Shown here one piece after another: positions 37,906-49,389 of a stretch of DNA of 64,000 bases. Each line of letters opens with the position of its first letter. Position 1 is the stretch's first letter. The notes under the pieces are model-generated. The model searched no databases and was not told the DNA's origin. It was given only the letters and a program-made list of their open reading frames with translations. The DNA comes from Tolypeutes matacus (lineage: Eukaryota > Chordata > Mammalia > Cingulata > Chlamyphoridae). A program made the translations under genes and the position numbers. The stretch covers positions 4,608,066 through 4,672,065 of the forward strand of contig JAKSZT010054569.1 in NCBI GenBank assembly GCA_026826555.1. Reading direction: 5' to 3'.

Positions 37906-39713
37906 GCACTTTTAAAATATTATACCTGAAAGTCTCCTGATAGTTTTTTTTTAAACAAATAAATTTTATTGTTACATATTAATAAAGCATACAATTCATC
38001 CAAAGTGTACAATCAATGGTATTTGGTATAATCACATAGTTGTGCACTCATCACTTCAATCATTTTCATTATTTCAATAATAATAATAAGAAACAGACAA
38101 ACGAGAAAATTCTTTACCTCTCAGTCTCTTTGTTTCCCCTACTGTACATAGCTGCTATTTCTGGCAATTCCTGCACAATTATTTATTTACTAAGCAGTAT
38201 TTTATTGAGATATAGTCACATACCATATGATCTATCCCAAGCATATAATCAGTAGTTTCTAGTATAATCACAATGTTGTGCATTCTTCATCACAAAAAAT
38301 TTTAGAACCATTTCATTATTCAAAAAGAAAAACTCCACACCCCTAGCATGCCTTCCTCAGCCCTACATAACCACTAATCTAATTTCATAAATTGATTAAT
38401 ATTTGTTTTATAAAAGTGGAATCATACAATATGTTACATAATATATTTAGTTCATAGTAGCGCAACCATACAGTATTTGTCCTTTTGTGTCTGGCTTGCT
38501 TCACTCAACATATTGTCCTCCAGGTTCATCCATGTTGCCATATGCTTTATGACTTCATTTCTTCTTACAGCTGCATAATATTCCATCGTGTGAATAGACC
38601 ACAGTTTGTTTATCCATTCATCTGTTGATGGACACCTGGGTTGTTTCCAACTTTTGGCAATGGTGAATAATGTGGCTATGAACATCGGTGTGCAGATGCC
38701 TGTTCTTGTCACTGCTCTCAGTTCTTCTGGGTATATACCCAGTAGTGGTATTGCAGGGTCACGTGGCAAATCTGTATTCAACTTCTTCAGGAACTGCCAA
38801 ATAGTTCTCCACAGTGGCAATACCATTCTGCATTCCCACCAAAAGGGAATAAGTGTTCTATCTCTCGCATCCTCTCCAACACTTGTAGTTCTCTGCCTTT
38901 TTAATCGTGGCCATTCTAATAGGTGTGAAATTATATCTCATTGTAGTTTTGAATTTCCCTAACTAGTGATGTTGGACATTTTTTCATGGTTTGGTTTGTT
39001 TTTGGTTTTTTTTGGCAACTGTATTTCTTCTTTGGACAAATGTATATTCAAGTCTTTTGCCCATTTTTTAAAATTAATATGTTTTTTTATTTTTAAAAAG
39101 ATACTTAGATTACATAAATGTTACACAAAAATTATAGGGATTCCCATATGCCCCACCTCCCACACCTCCCACAACCTCCCACATAAACATCTTTCATTAG
39201 TGTGGCACATTACCTGCAATGGATATACACATCCTGGTTGCCCAGTTTTTAATTGGGTCATTTGTCTTTTTATTGTTGAGTTGTAACAGCTCTTTATATA
39301 TCACAGATATTAAACCCTTATCAGTGGTTTCCAAATATTTTCTCCCATTGAGTCAGCTGCCTTTTCACCCTTTAACAAGGTCCTGTGAAGTGCAAAAGTG
39401 ATTTTAAGGAGGTGCCATTTATCTATTTTTTCTTTTGTTACAAATGCCTTGGGTGTAAGGTCCAAGAAACCACCACCTACCACAAGGTCTTTAAGATGTT
39501 TCCCTACATTTTCTTCTAGTATTTTTATGGTCCTTGCTTTCATATTTAGGTCTTTGGTCCATTTTGAGTTGATTCTTGTATAGGGAATGAGATAGAGGTC
39601 CTCTTTCATTCTTTTGGTTATAGATACACAGTTCACCCAGCCCGTTTATTGAAGAGACTGTTTTGTCCCGTTAACATGGACTTGGTAGGTTTGTCAAAAA
39701 CCAGTTGGCCATA

Positions 39714-40089
39714 AAAAGTTGGAAACAACCCAGGTGTCCATCAACAGATGAATGGATAAATAAACTGTGGTCTATTCACACGATGGAATATTATGCAGCT
39801 GTAAGAAGAAATGAAGCCGTAAAGCATATGACAACATGGATGAACCTGGAGGACATTATGTTGAGTGAAGCAAGCCAGACACAAAAGGACAAAGACTGTA
39901 TAAATGCATTACTATGAACCAAATATATTGTTACATATTGATTCAAAAAAAATTTTATATGTATCCATTACATTTAATTGAGAAATGTATATATTTATTC
40001 ATCTGTGTTTACTTTTAAGTTTTTAATTGTTTATATTTTCAATTATTAAATGTACAAAATAAAGGTTAAAAAAAAAAAAAAAAAAAAAA
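39714..40089 (+). mobile_element. Sense LINE-1 3' end nested in the antisense L1
   Basis: It starts aaaagttggaaacaacccag and ends aaataaaggttaaaaaa. The target duplication is agttggccata at about 39703 and tgttggccata at about 40091. Confidence 0.88.
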
Positions 40090-41236
40090 CTGTTGGCCAT
40101 AGAGGTGACGTCTTATTTCTGGACTCTAAATTCTATTTCACTGATTGATGTGTCTATCTTTCTGCCAGTACCATGCTGTTTTGTCCACTGTAGCTTTGAA
40201 ATGTTTCAAGGTCAGGCAGTGAAATTCCTGCCATATCGCTCTTCTTTTCTAAAATGCTTTTGGCTATTCCGTGCACTTTCCCTTCCAAATGAATTTGATA
40301 GCCTTTTCTATTTCTGAAAAGTAGGCTGTTGGAATTTCGATTGATATTGCATTGAATCTACAAATCAGTTTGGATAGGATTGACAGCTTCACTGATATTT
40401 AGTCTTCTAATCCATGAACACAGAATGGTTTTCTATTTCTTAGGTCTTCACTGATTTCTTATAGCATTGTTTTGTAGTTTTTCTGTACATAGGCCTGTAC
40501 TTCTTTGGTTAAATTGATTCCTAGGTATTTGAGTCTTTTTGTTGCTATTGTAAATTGAATTTGCTTCCTGATTTCCTCCCCAGATTGTTCAATACTAGTA
40601 TACAAAATCATTGATTTCTGTGTTGATATTGTATCCTACCACTCTTCTGAATTCATTTATTAGCTCAAGTAGCTTTGTGGTAGACATTTCAGAATTTTCT
40701 AAATATAGGATCATGTCATCCACAAATAGTGAGAGTTTTCACTATTTCTGCTCTCAGAATTTTCTCTTTATCTTTGACATATGACTTTCTGAGTAGTATG
40801 TGTCTTAAAATAGGTCTATTCAGGTTTATTCCGATTAGGGTATGCTGCGCTTCTTAGCCATTGTAAGTTCATTTCTTTGAAGAGTTGGGAAATTTTTGGC
40901 TATTATGTCCTCTAATGCTCTTTCTGCCCCTTTTCCCTTTTCTTCTCCTTCTGGAACTCCCATGACATGCATGCTGTTGCATTTCATGTTGTCATTCAAC
41001 TCCCTGAGCCTCTACTCAATTTTTTCCATTCTTTTCTCTCTCTGTTCTTTTCTCGCTGTGTTCTTTTCTTTCTTCAGTTTCAGCAATTCTGTCTTTGGTA
41101 TCACTTATTCTTTTTTCTATCATTTCGAGTCTGCTGTTGCATGCCTCTAACGTGTTTTTTAATCTCTATCATGTCTTTCATTCCCATGAGCTCTGTTACT
41201 TTTCTATTCAAGTTTTCAAATTGTGCTCCCTCAATG

Positions 41237-41237
<1 letters not shown>

Positions 41238-41267
<30 letters not shown>

Positions 41268-41463
41268 GAGGTGCCAGACCCAGAGATTGAACCCAGGACC
41301 TCATAAGGGAAGCTGGGGCTCAGCCACAAGCCACATCCACTCCTGTGAATTTTTTTTTTCATTTGCTTGTTGTTTGGTTTTTGTTTTTAGGACGCTCCAG
41401 GAACCAAACCCAGGACCTACCATGTGAGAAGTAGGCACTCAACCTCTTGAGCTACATCCATTC
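41238..41463 (-). mobile_element. DAS SINE dimer
   Basis: Two antisense units (to 41343 and to about 41463), each with gaacccaggacct-type box B complements. ccctcaatgtct before and ccctcaatatct after show a single insertion. Confidence 0.88.
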
Positions 41464-41670
41464 CCTCAATATCTTTTTTTTTTTTAAACAATTTATTGAA
41501 GTATATCATTCATACATGAACATACATAAACTATAAGTGTTCAGTAAACATTGTGAACTTACAAAACAAACATGCATAACATCATACAGGGCTCCCACAC
41601 ATCACAAATACTTTGCATTGTTGTGAACATTTGTTAAATTATGAAAGAGCATCGTCAAAGTATTACTACT

Positions 41671-41856
41671 TTTTTTTTGTTTTTGTTTTTTTTTATTTAT
41701 TTATTCATTTATCTCCCCCCTGCTGCTTGCGCTCGCCAGGTCAGCCAACCACGCCGTGTGGGCAGGCCTGCTCCCACCAGGAGGCCCCGGGAACCGAACC
41801 CAGGGCCTCCCATATGGTAAACGGGAGCCCTACTGATTGAGCCACAGCCGCCTCCC
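41671..41856 (-). mobile_element. DAS SINE, long form
   Basis: T-rich start, tttatttattcatttatctc, ends gagccacagccgcctccc. Direct repeats aaagtattactact and aaagtattattact flank it. Confidence 0.93.
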
Positions 41857-41936
41857 AAAGTATTATTACTAAATATAGTCCGTATCTCACTCCCCTACAC
41901 ATTTTTTTAAGGATTTATTTACTTTTATCCATTTTA

Positions 41937-41962
41937 CCACCACCACCACCACCACCACCCCC
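41937..41962 (+). repeat. CCA microsatellite
   Basis: Eight accac-type triplet copies followed by a C run, inside the tail of a DAS SINE. Confidence 0.95.
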
Positions 41963-42192
41963 CGTTTTTGCTGTTTTTGTGTCCATTCGCTGGGCAACTC
42001 GCTGTGTCCATTTCCTGCCCTCTCTTCTCATCCTTCTCCTCCTGTCTTCACTGGTATTCAATTCTCGGAACCTCCGATGTGGGAGAGAGGCATCCTACCG
42101 CCTGCACCACCTTAGTTCCTGGCTTTTCTGCACGTCTCGTCTTGGCTCTTCCTTGTGTCACTCTCCTGTTATGTCATCATCTTGTTGCATGG

Positions 42193-42443
42193 CTCACGGG
42201 GCCTGATGGCACACCCGCGCATGGGACCTGAAGGTGCACCCATGCATGGGCCCTGGTGGCTCACCTGCTCGTGGGGCCTGGCGGCACACTTGCGCACAGG
42301 GCCTGGCACATACCTGCCCACGGGGCCTGGGGGGCTCACTCGCTCACAGGGCCTATTGGCGCACCCACACATGGGGCCTGATGGCTCACCCGCTTGCGGG
42401 TCCTGGCAGCACATCCGCACACAAGGCCTAGTGGCCCATGCGT
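42193..42443 (+). repeat. Minisatellite, unit about 25 bp
   Basis: About ten imperfect copies, each beginning ggggcctgatggcacac-like, with lengths 23-27 bases. It lies inside the DAS SINE at 41902-42553. Open frames across it are a by-product of the repeat. Confidence 0.92.
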
Positions 42444-43904
42444 CTTCTCTATTTTTCTTTTTTTAAATTTTTACCAGGAGGTCCTGGGGATTGAACCCAG
42501 GTCCCTCTATATGGGAGACGGATGCCCAACCATTTGAGCCACATCCATCCCCCTGCTATATCTCTTAAGGTTGACCAAAGATACCTAAAGTTAGTCTTTT
42601 CCCATACAGGATAGTCATATAATAAATCAGGCTAAGTTTATCACCAGTATTCTAAAAACCAGACCTAGGTCTAGGGACACATGCATGGTTTCTAATATAG
42701 TGAATGTTTAGTTAATCCTGATTATCACAAAATCAGGTCAATATCTTCTTGATTTCATTTATCTCTTTAGCCATATTGTCTTACAAATCATTAATTTGAT
42801 TTTAAAATTTGTGTGTATCTCATTAATTAGTTGTCTCAAATCCTGCGTCTCTTCTGGGGCTTTGGTATTCATTTTCTTGGGCCATGTCCTCCATTTTCTT
42901 AGTATGGCTAATAAATTTTTGGCTGATGTCTAGGCATCTGATTAGGATGATGAGTTTTCTCAGATGCTCAATTTCTCTCTCTTCTGTAGAGATTTGGTGG
43001 TGGGAGGCTGTGTGTTACTGCCATTCTTTGATTCACTGTTCAACCTGAGTCTTTAGAACTGTCCCTTTTAATTGCTCAAAACTGGGCTCTGGGCCCAGTA
43101 ATGGGTTGCAGACCCACTTCCTAGGATCTTGGGTAGGGAAGCTGTAAAAGCTGGAAAAAGCCTTTATTTACTTTTAATTTCCTCACATGCACTTCCTTAG
43201 TCTGCCAGCAGATGGCATACTTTGGAAGCCCTCTCACTTCAATGCCTGTTCAGAATGTGTTTGCTGCTGGATCAATGTGATATAGGTTCCTGCCTGGAGG
43301 CTAAGAGCCTTGTAATTCAAACTTTCTCAGAAACAGTTCTCCAACCTTCACTGGCAGCCTCCTCCCTTTTCCCTGGTAGGAAATAATTCCACTCCCTTCT
43401 GCATCTTCACCAGTCCCAGTTAATAGGAAGTGAGATTGAGAGGGTCAATCTCTTTAGTCCCAGATCTCTTTAGTCCTGAGCTGGCTCCCAGGGCAAACTA
43501 TGATATAGCCTACCAGGTCTGGAAGGGCTAGTGGGACACAGCAGACCCACCGTGGGTCAAAAGCTGAGTCAGCCTTAGGCTGCATCCCTCTCTCTTTCCT
43601 TTCCTGGGGTGGTAGATTTCTGGGGCCCCCTTTGTAGCCACAGGACCAGAAGCCTGCGTATTCAAAAGTGTCTTTAGTGTGGAGGAGGGTGCCAGCAGTA
43701 GCAGCTGCCGCTTTTAACTCAGAAATTTGCCATCGCAATTCTTTTCCTTTGTTCCTCTCTCTTCTGGGCAGTGTCCAGCCTTCCTCTGGTGTCCTAAACC
43801 CTAGAGGATTTTTTTTCCCAGGCTGTTTCTGCCTGTCCTCTAGCTGTTTTTCTGGGAGAGAAGAGAGTCCCATGTCTTTCTAGTCTGCCATCTTCTAAAT
43901 GTTA

Positions 43905-44335
43905 TATGGCACAAAGGACTTTGCTGCTATGATTAAATTAAGGATCTCGAGATGGGGAGATCATCCTGGATTATCAGGTGAGCCCTAAATGTAATCACAA
44001 ATGTTCCTTAAGAGGGAGACAGAAGGGGATTCGACTATGGAAGAAAAGGAGGTGTGAGGACGGAAGCAAGAGGTTGGAGTGATGTGAGGAACAGGTCACC
44101 AGCCAAGGACTGTAAGTGGTCTCCAGAAGCTGGAAAAGGCAAGGAAACAGATTGTCCCCTAAAGCTTTCAGACAGAACCAGTCCTGCCAACATTTGACTT
44201 CAGCCCAGTGAAACTGATTGCAGACCTCTGACCTCCAGAACAGTAAGAGAATATATTTGTGTTGTCTTAAGCCACCAAGTTTGTGGTAATTTGTTACAGC
44301 AGCCAGAGGAAACTACTAGAGACTGTTTCCCAGAG
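43905..44335 (+). mobile_element. MaLR-type LTR (MLT1/MST-like), solo
   Basis: The 3' part reads gtcttaagccaccaagtttg, gtggtaatttgttacagcag, the hallmark end of mammalian MaLR LTRs. The 5' part (gctatgattaaattaaggat, gagatcatcctggattatc) fits too. It is an ancient endogenous retrovirus-like LTR with no internal genes. Confidence 0.85.
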
Positions 44336-45384
44336 AACAAGGCTGATGTTTGTCCAAGGCGGTTTTAAAGGACCTATAGGAATTGAATGGGCAGTTAAGG
44401 GATGGAAAAATAGTACAGGGAAGACTGAATTCTCCTTTTCTGTAACTCTCCAAAATCAAAAGACAAGAACTTGAACCTGTGATTTTTTTCACTCCATGTT
44501 TTGTGGCAGATGCCTCATTTTTTAGCAGTAAGAGTTGAAGTTTTCCAAAGTGAGTGTTATTTTCTTCCCTTTGCCTCGTCTCTGTCTTTGCAGTTTGAAA
44601 CTTATTCTTTATTTTTACAAAATTTCTTACATCTAGGAGATAAATATGAAACTCTCCAGAGAGAACATTCTTAAGAGGGTAAATGGTAAAACTATAGAGA
44701 GAATTTGATAGAATGCTTGTTTATTCTTGGAACAAGCTTAGGTGAGTGGGTAACAAAGACCTCTCCAAAAAAAAGGAACTCCTGATTTGTTTGTGACTGA
44801 AAGAGACAAAACAGTGGGAAAAGTTAAGAACTCTAAACTGAAGTGAAGAGAAAATAAGTTAATGCTGCCCCGAGACACAAGAATATATATGATATATATA
44901 ATATATGTATATATGCTACGAGATAGAGAAGATAGATTGGGAGCCCTAATATGTACAAAAGATGATGCTTAAGCAATATTTGAAAACATAAAAGAAATAA
45001 TTTTTAAGTATTGAAGAAAAAGTTTGTCTTCACATCTAAAAAAAAGTAAGCTTTTAGGACTAGCAATCATACATTGAGGTGCATCATAGGGTTGTTGTTT
45101 TTTTTTTTTTCATCATAGGGATTTATATACAATATCAATGATAAAGAGAAAATTATATAAATGTTACTAGGGATGGGGGAGAGGGGCAAGAAGATTGCTA
45201 CCAAAAAGAAGTAAGACTGATAAAAGGCTTATCTGTCAACTTAGAATTTTATCCCCAGCCAAACTATCATCAAAGAGTGAGGGCAAAATGTGTTTTGATA
45301 TACCAGGAACAATTAAGGAATTTTTTTTTTCAATCACCCATACATTCTCACTGAAAGACTTATAATCATAATTAATAAAACTGC
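44336..45384. other. Intergenic AT-rich sequence
   Basis: No repeat is confidently named. Contains a TA-rich stretch at about 44883-44920. No coding signal seen. Confidence 0.5.
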
Positions 45385-45948
45385 TGAGGAAAACTTCCAC
45401 TTCTGGCCATGATAGAATAACAGGGATAAGATTTACCCTCCTGCCTTAAACATATAGAAAACTGGAAAAATATATCAAACAATGGTTTTCAGACATTGGA
45501 CAACAAATAGTATAGGATAGTGACTCCTGGGAGAAGGGAAACAAATGAGGTGAACCCTGTGAGTATCTTAGATTACTGCATGGAGAGAGTTTGCCTGTCA
45601 CCATTTAGGGAGAAGGAACCCAAACAGAGCCTGGCAATCTCAATGCATTAAAAAGACAGTTTGGAGTTCAGGGAATCCAAGATGGCTAAAATGTGCAAGG
45701 TAAAGTGCCAGAGAAAATGGAACTGCACACAGAAAGAAACACAGATAGCTGTAGGAGGATCCCTTCAAGACTTTGGCTAAGTACTGAGCTGAACATGCAT
45801 GTGAGGAAACTACCAAGGCTGGCAAAAGGACTACTGGAAAGGAGTAGGCAGAACAATCTCCCAGAACTCATACAGACGGGAATAACAAAACATTCTAACA
45901 CCCAACAATGTAAAATTCACAATGTCTGATTAAAATTACCAGGCATGG

Positions 45949-46028
45949 GGAAAGGATGTAGCTCAAGTGGTTGAGTGCCTGCTTCCCATGTACAAGGTCC
46001 CGAGTTCAATCCAAGACTTTTTTTTTTT
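45949..46028 (+). mobile_element. DAS-like retroposon ending in a T run (tailless type)
   Basis: A tRNA-like head (gatgtagctcaagtggttga) is cut just after box B (gagttcaatcc) and ends aagac plus about 13 T. 15-bp direct repeats aattaccaggcatgg / aattaccaagcatgg flank it exactly. Confidence 0.88.
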
Positions 46029-46466
46029 AATTACCAAGCATGGAAAGAATAGGAAAATATGAGCCATAGCCAGGAGAAAACTCAATAGATACTGACCCAG
46101 AAATTACACAAATGATGGAATTAGTACACAAGGACGTTAAAACAGCTATTAAATATTCCATATATTCAAGAAGATAGGGAAGGTATGATCATGATAAAGA
46201 GAGGAAGGTATAAAATAAATACCCAAATCAAACTTTTAGAAATGAAATATACAATGTCAAAATTGAACATACACTGGATTGGATTAATAGCAGATTAGCT
46301 CCTATAGAGGAAAAAAGCAATGAGAACTATCTAAAATGAAATAAAAAGAGAGAAAAATACTCAATAAAATGAACAGAGTATCAATGAGCTAACATCAAGC
46401 AGCCTAACATATATATGATTGGAGTCCCAGAAAAAAGCAAGGGGGACAGAAAAAAAAAAAATTTGA

Positions 46467-46651
46467 GGGAAGCGGCTGTGGCTCAATCAGTAGGGCTCCC
46501 GTTTACCATATGGGAGGCCCCGGGTTCGGTTCCCGGGGCCTCCTGGTGAGGGCAGGCCCGCCCGCATGGCGTGGTTGGCTGACCCAGCGAGCACAGGCAG
46601 CAAGGGGGGGATAAATGAATAAATAAATAAAATCTTTAAAAAAAAAAAAAA
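46467..46651 (+). mobile_element. DAS SINE, long form
   Basis: Head gaagcggctgtggctcaatc, body gacccagcgagcacaggcag, end aataaataaaatctttaaaa. Short flanking repeats aatttgag / aattgaag. Confidence 0.94.
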
Positions 46652-47023
46652 TTGAAGCCATATGGTCAAAAAGAGTGCACATATGTAGGAAACCCACAGT
46701 TCCAGGAATCTCAGTGACCTAAATAGAAAAAAACAAGAAAATCACATCAAGGCACATCATAATAAAATTGCTAAAGACAATAAAAGATCAAGAGAAAAAT
46801 ATTAAAATTTGCCAGAAGTGATGAAAAGCTACTTGGAAGTGTGAGGGAAGATGTAAGATAAAAGAAATAACAGAGAGCATATAGATTGATAATATATACT
46901 GGCAAATGTAAACACTGATTTTAAATATAAGAACTAGGTTTTTTTTGTCTTAAAAAAATTGCCACTTTTAGGTATATATTCAAAAGAATTGAAAGCAGGG
47001 ACTTGAACAACTATTTATATATC

Positions 47024-47213
47024 TTTTTTTTTTTTTTTTTTTAAAGATTTTATTTATTTATTCATTTATCCCCCCCTTGCTGCTTGTGCTCGCTGGGTCA
47101 GCCAACCACGCCGTGCGGGCGGGCTTGCCTTCACCAGGAGGCCCCGGGAACCGAACCCGGGGCCTCCCATATGGTAAACGGGAGCCCCACTGATTGAGCC
47201 ACAGCCGCTTCCC
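47024..47213 (-). mobile_element. DAS SINE, long form
   Basis: T run start, ends gagccacagccgcttccc. Perfect 15-bp direct repeats aactatttatatatc at 47009 and 47214. Confidence 0.95.
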
Positions 47214-47629
47214 AACTATTTATATATCAATGCTCATAGCAGCATTATTCAAAATAGCCAAAAGGTGAAAATAACCCAATGTCCCTCAACAGATGAATGG
47301 ATAAACAAAATATGGTATATACATACAATGTAATATTATTCAGCTGTAAAAAAAAAAAAAGTTCTGATACATGCTTCAACATGGACAAACCTTGAAGACA
47401 TCATGTTAAATAAAATAAACCAGACACAAAAACTTATATGAAATAAGTAGAATATGCAAACTCATAAAGAAAGTAGATTCCAGGTTACCAGGGACAGGTG
47501 CAGGGGTAGGAAATGGGGAGTTAATGCTCAATGAGTATATAGTTTCTGTTGGAAAATTTTTGATAATGGATAGTTAGTGATGGTAGCACAACATTGTAAA
47601 TGCAATTAACACTATTAAATTGTATATGT

Positions 47630-47926
47630 CTGGAAGCGGATGTGGCTCAAGTGGTTAGGCTCCCATCTACCATTTGGGAGGCCCTGGGTTCAGTTCCCGG
47701 GGCCTCCTGGTGAGGGCAAGCTGGCCCATGCCTGCACCTGTGCCTGTGGAGAGCTGACGGCCCACACCTGTGGAGAGCTGGCGCAGCAAGATGATGCAAA
47801 AAAAGGGGACACAGGCAGACACAGAGGAAAGGCACAGCCGATGGACAGAGAGGGCAGACGGCAAGCACAAATGGCAAGGGGGCAGGAATAAATAAATAAT
47901 AAAATAAATAAATCTTTAAAAATAAA
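47630..47926 (+). mobile_element. DAS SINE with short internal repeats
   Basis: Head ggaagcggatgtggctcaag. The body contains two copies of a cacctgtggagagctg-like unit before gcgcagcaagatgatgcaa. Perfect repeats taaattgtatatgt flank it at 47616 and 47927. Confidence 0.93.
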
Positions 47927-48097
47927 TAAATTGTATATGTTAAAGTGGTTAGAATGGAAAATTTTGTTATATATGTTACCAGAATAAAAATTAAAAACAA
48001 CACATAGAACTATACAATATAAAGAGTGAGCCCTAATGAAACTACTGATTTTAATTAATAATACAAATTATAATAATATTGGCTCATAAAATGTAAC

Positions 48098-48601
48098 TGT
48101 GACCATTGGGCAGTTTTATGTAATTATGAAATTCAAAAATATAATTGGATCATGCTTGTAAACTGACTGTTAATCTGGGCATGATTAAGTTATGATTAGG
48201 GTGTTGACTGGGCCACGTCAGTAGGGCATTGAGCCCCACCCCTTGGTGGGTGGGGAATCGAATATAAAAGGCAAGGCAGAGCCCAGAGTTGAAGCAGTGT
48301 TTTGAGAAGCAGTTTTGATGTTGGAAAGAAGCCCCAGGAGAAGAGAAGCAAGCCGTTAACCTGATCGTCTACAGCTGACCTTGTGGAGGAAATAGGAGCT
48401 AAGCCCGGAGAGAAATGCAGCCCCGGGAAGAGAGGAACCCCAGAAGCCTGCTCTAACACGTGGCAATGGACTGTGGTGAGAGAAGAAACTTAACACTTTA
48501 TGGCCTGGTATCTGTGGACTTCTACCCCAAATAAATACCCTTTATAAAGTCTAACCCATTTTTGGTATCTCACATTAACACCCCTTTGGCTGACTAATAC
48601 A
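48098..48601 (+). mobile_element. Solo LTR, family not recognised (copy 1)
   Basis: It begins TG and ends CA, with a perfect 5-bp target duplication gtaac (48093-48097 and 48602-48606). It has a TATA box tataaaag at about 48263 and AATAAA at about 48530, 70 bases before its end. Its 3' part (tatggcctggtatctgtgga, taccccaaataaatac) matches the copy at 52250-52837 in reverse. No internal viral genes are present. Confidence 0.9.
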
Positions 48602-48734
48602 GTAACAAATGTATCACAGCAACACAAAATGCTAATAATAGGGTAACTGTATGTGAGGGGGTATATGGGAACCCTGAACTTTCTGCATAATTTTCCTGTA
48701 AACTTATAAATGATCTAAAGAATAAAGTCTTTCA

Positions 48735-48930
48735 AAAGGACAAATACTGTATGAATGCATTACTATGAACCAAATATATTGTGTAAAATATTGTTTGATT
48801 AAAAAAATTATATGTATCCATTACATTTAATTGAGAAATGTATATATTTATTCGTCTTATGTTTCCTTTTTAGTTTTTAATTGTTTATATTTTCAATTAT
48901 TAAATGTACAAAATAAAGTTAAAAAAAAAA
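48735..48930 (+). mobile_element. LINE-1 3' end
   Basis: Same 3' terminal segment as at 35500 and 39880 (gcattactatgaaccaaata, tatccattacatttaattga, aaaataaagtta plus A run). Confidence 0.9.
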
Positions 48931-48964
48931 AAGATGAAACATAAAAAAAAAAAAGGAAAGCTGC

Positions 48965-49343
48965 AGGGAAGTGGATGTGGCTCAAGTCGTTGGGCATCTG
49001 TCTACCATATGGGAGGGCCTGGGTTCAATCCTTGGGACCTCCTAGTAAAAAAAAAAAAGGCGAGCAGGAAGCTGATGACGCAACAAAAGAGAGATGCAGG
49101 TGAGAGTCAAGGCGAGATGCGCCAGAAACCAGGAACTGAGGTGGCAGGGTACCTCTCTCCCACATTGGAGGTCCCTAGGATCAAATTCCGGTGAAGCCTG
49201 GAGGAGAAAAATTAGAAGAGAAGGCAAGAAACAGACAGAGAAGATCACCCAGCGAATGGACACAGATAACAAGCAGGGGGCGGGGGATGACAACTCATAG
49301 AACTGTACACCAAAAAGAAAAAATAAAGTCAATTAAAAATATA
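48965..49343 (+). mobile_element. DAS SINE dimer
   Basis: First head gaagtggatgtggctcaagt. The second unit (ggaactgaggtggcagggta) is divergent. Tail is A-rich. Confidence 0.85.
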
Positions 49344-49389
49344 TATATGTATATACATATATATATCACTGATTAAGACTGGGAATATC

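Larger units (their letters stand above)
41902..42553 (-). mobile_element. DAS SINE dimer with an expanded internal minisatellite
   Basis: On -: head from 42553 (atggatgtggctcaaatggt), then an A-rich link, then about ten tandem units (42193-42443), then gcaacaagatgatgacataa and a second unit with ctaaggtggtgcaggcggta. It ends in a GGT/A-rich tail at 41902. At about 650 bp it is more than twice a normal dimer. Confidence 0.85.
37935..43897 (-). mobile_element. Large antisense LINE-1 with internal deletion and nested insertions
   Basis: Reading the - strand, the element starts at agaagatggcagactagaaa (43897), a typical L1 5' end. It continues through 5' UTR-like sequence to about 40750, then jumps into the 3' half of ORF2, and ends in the 3' UTR near 37935. 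ORF1 and the first part of ORF2 are not recognised. Inside are a sense L1 tail and several DAS SINEs. Reading frames are broken, so no active protein is encoded. Confidence 0.8.
45385..47630 (+). mobile_element. Old LINE-1 copy, 5' and 3' parts with deletions
   Basis: A 5'-like start (cttctggccatgatagaata) at about 45400 and a 3' end (agcagcattattcaaaatag, caacagatgaatggataaac) after 47200, interrupted by three SINE insertions. Frames are broken. Confidence 0.65.

Noticed and set aside
38452..39917. Frames such as the 124-codon minus-strand and 70-codon plus-strand peptides ending in QTQKDK-type sequence
   Set aside because: They are LINE-1 ORF2 C-terminal fragments, truncated and nested in one another, and are not host genes.
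42193..42443. CRISPR-like array
   Set aside because: Units are contiguous and imperfect with no distinct spacers, in a mammalian SINE. It is a minisatellite.
42155..42466. Open frames on both strands with repeated Gly/Pro/His-rich peptides
   Set aside because: They run through the 25-bp minisatellite inside a SINE. The repeat unit length keeps frames open, and there is no gene context.
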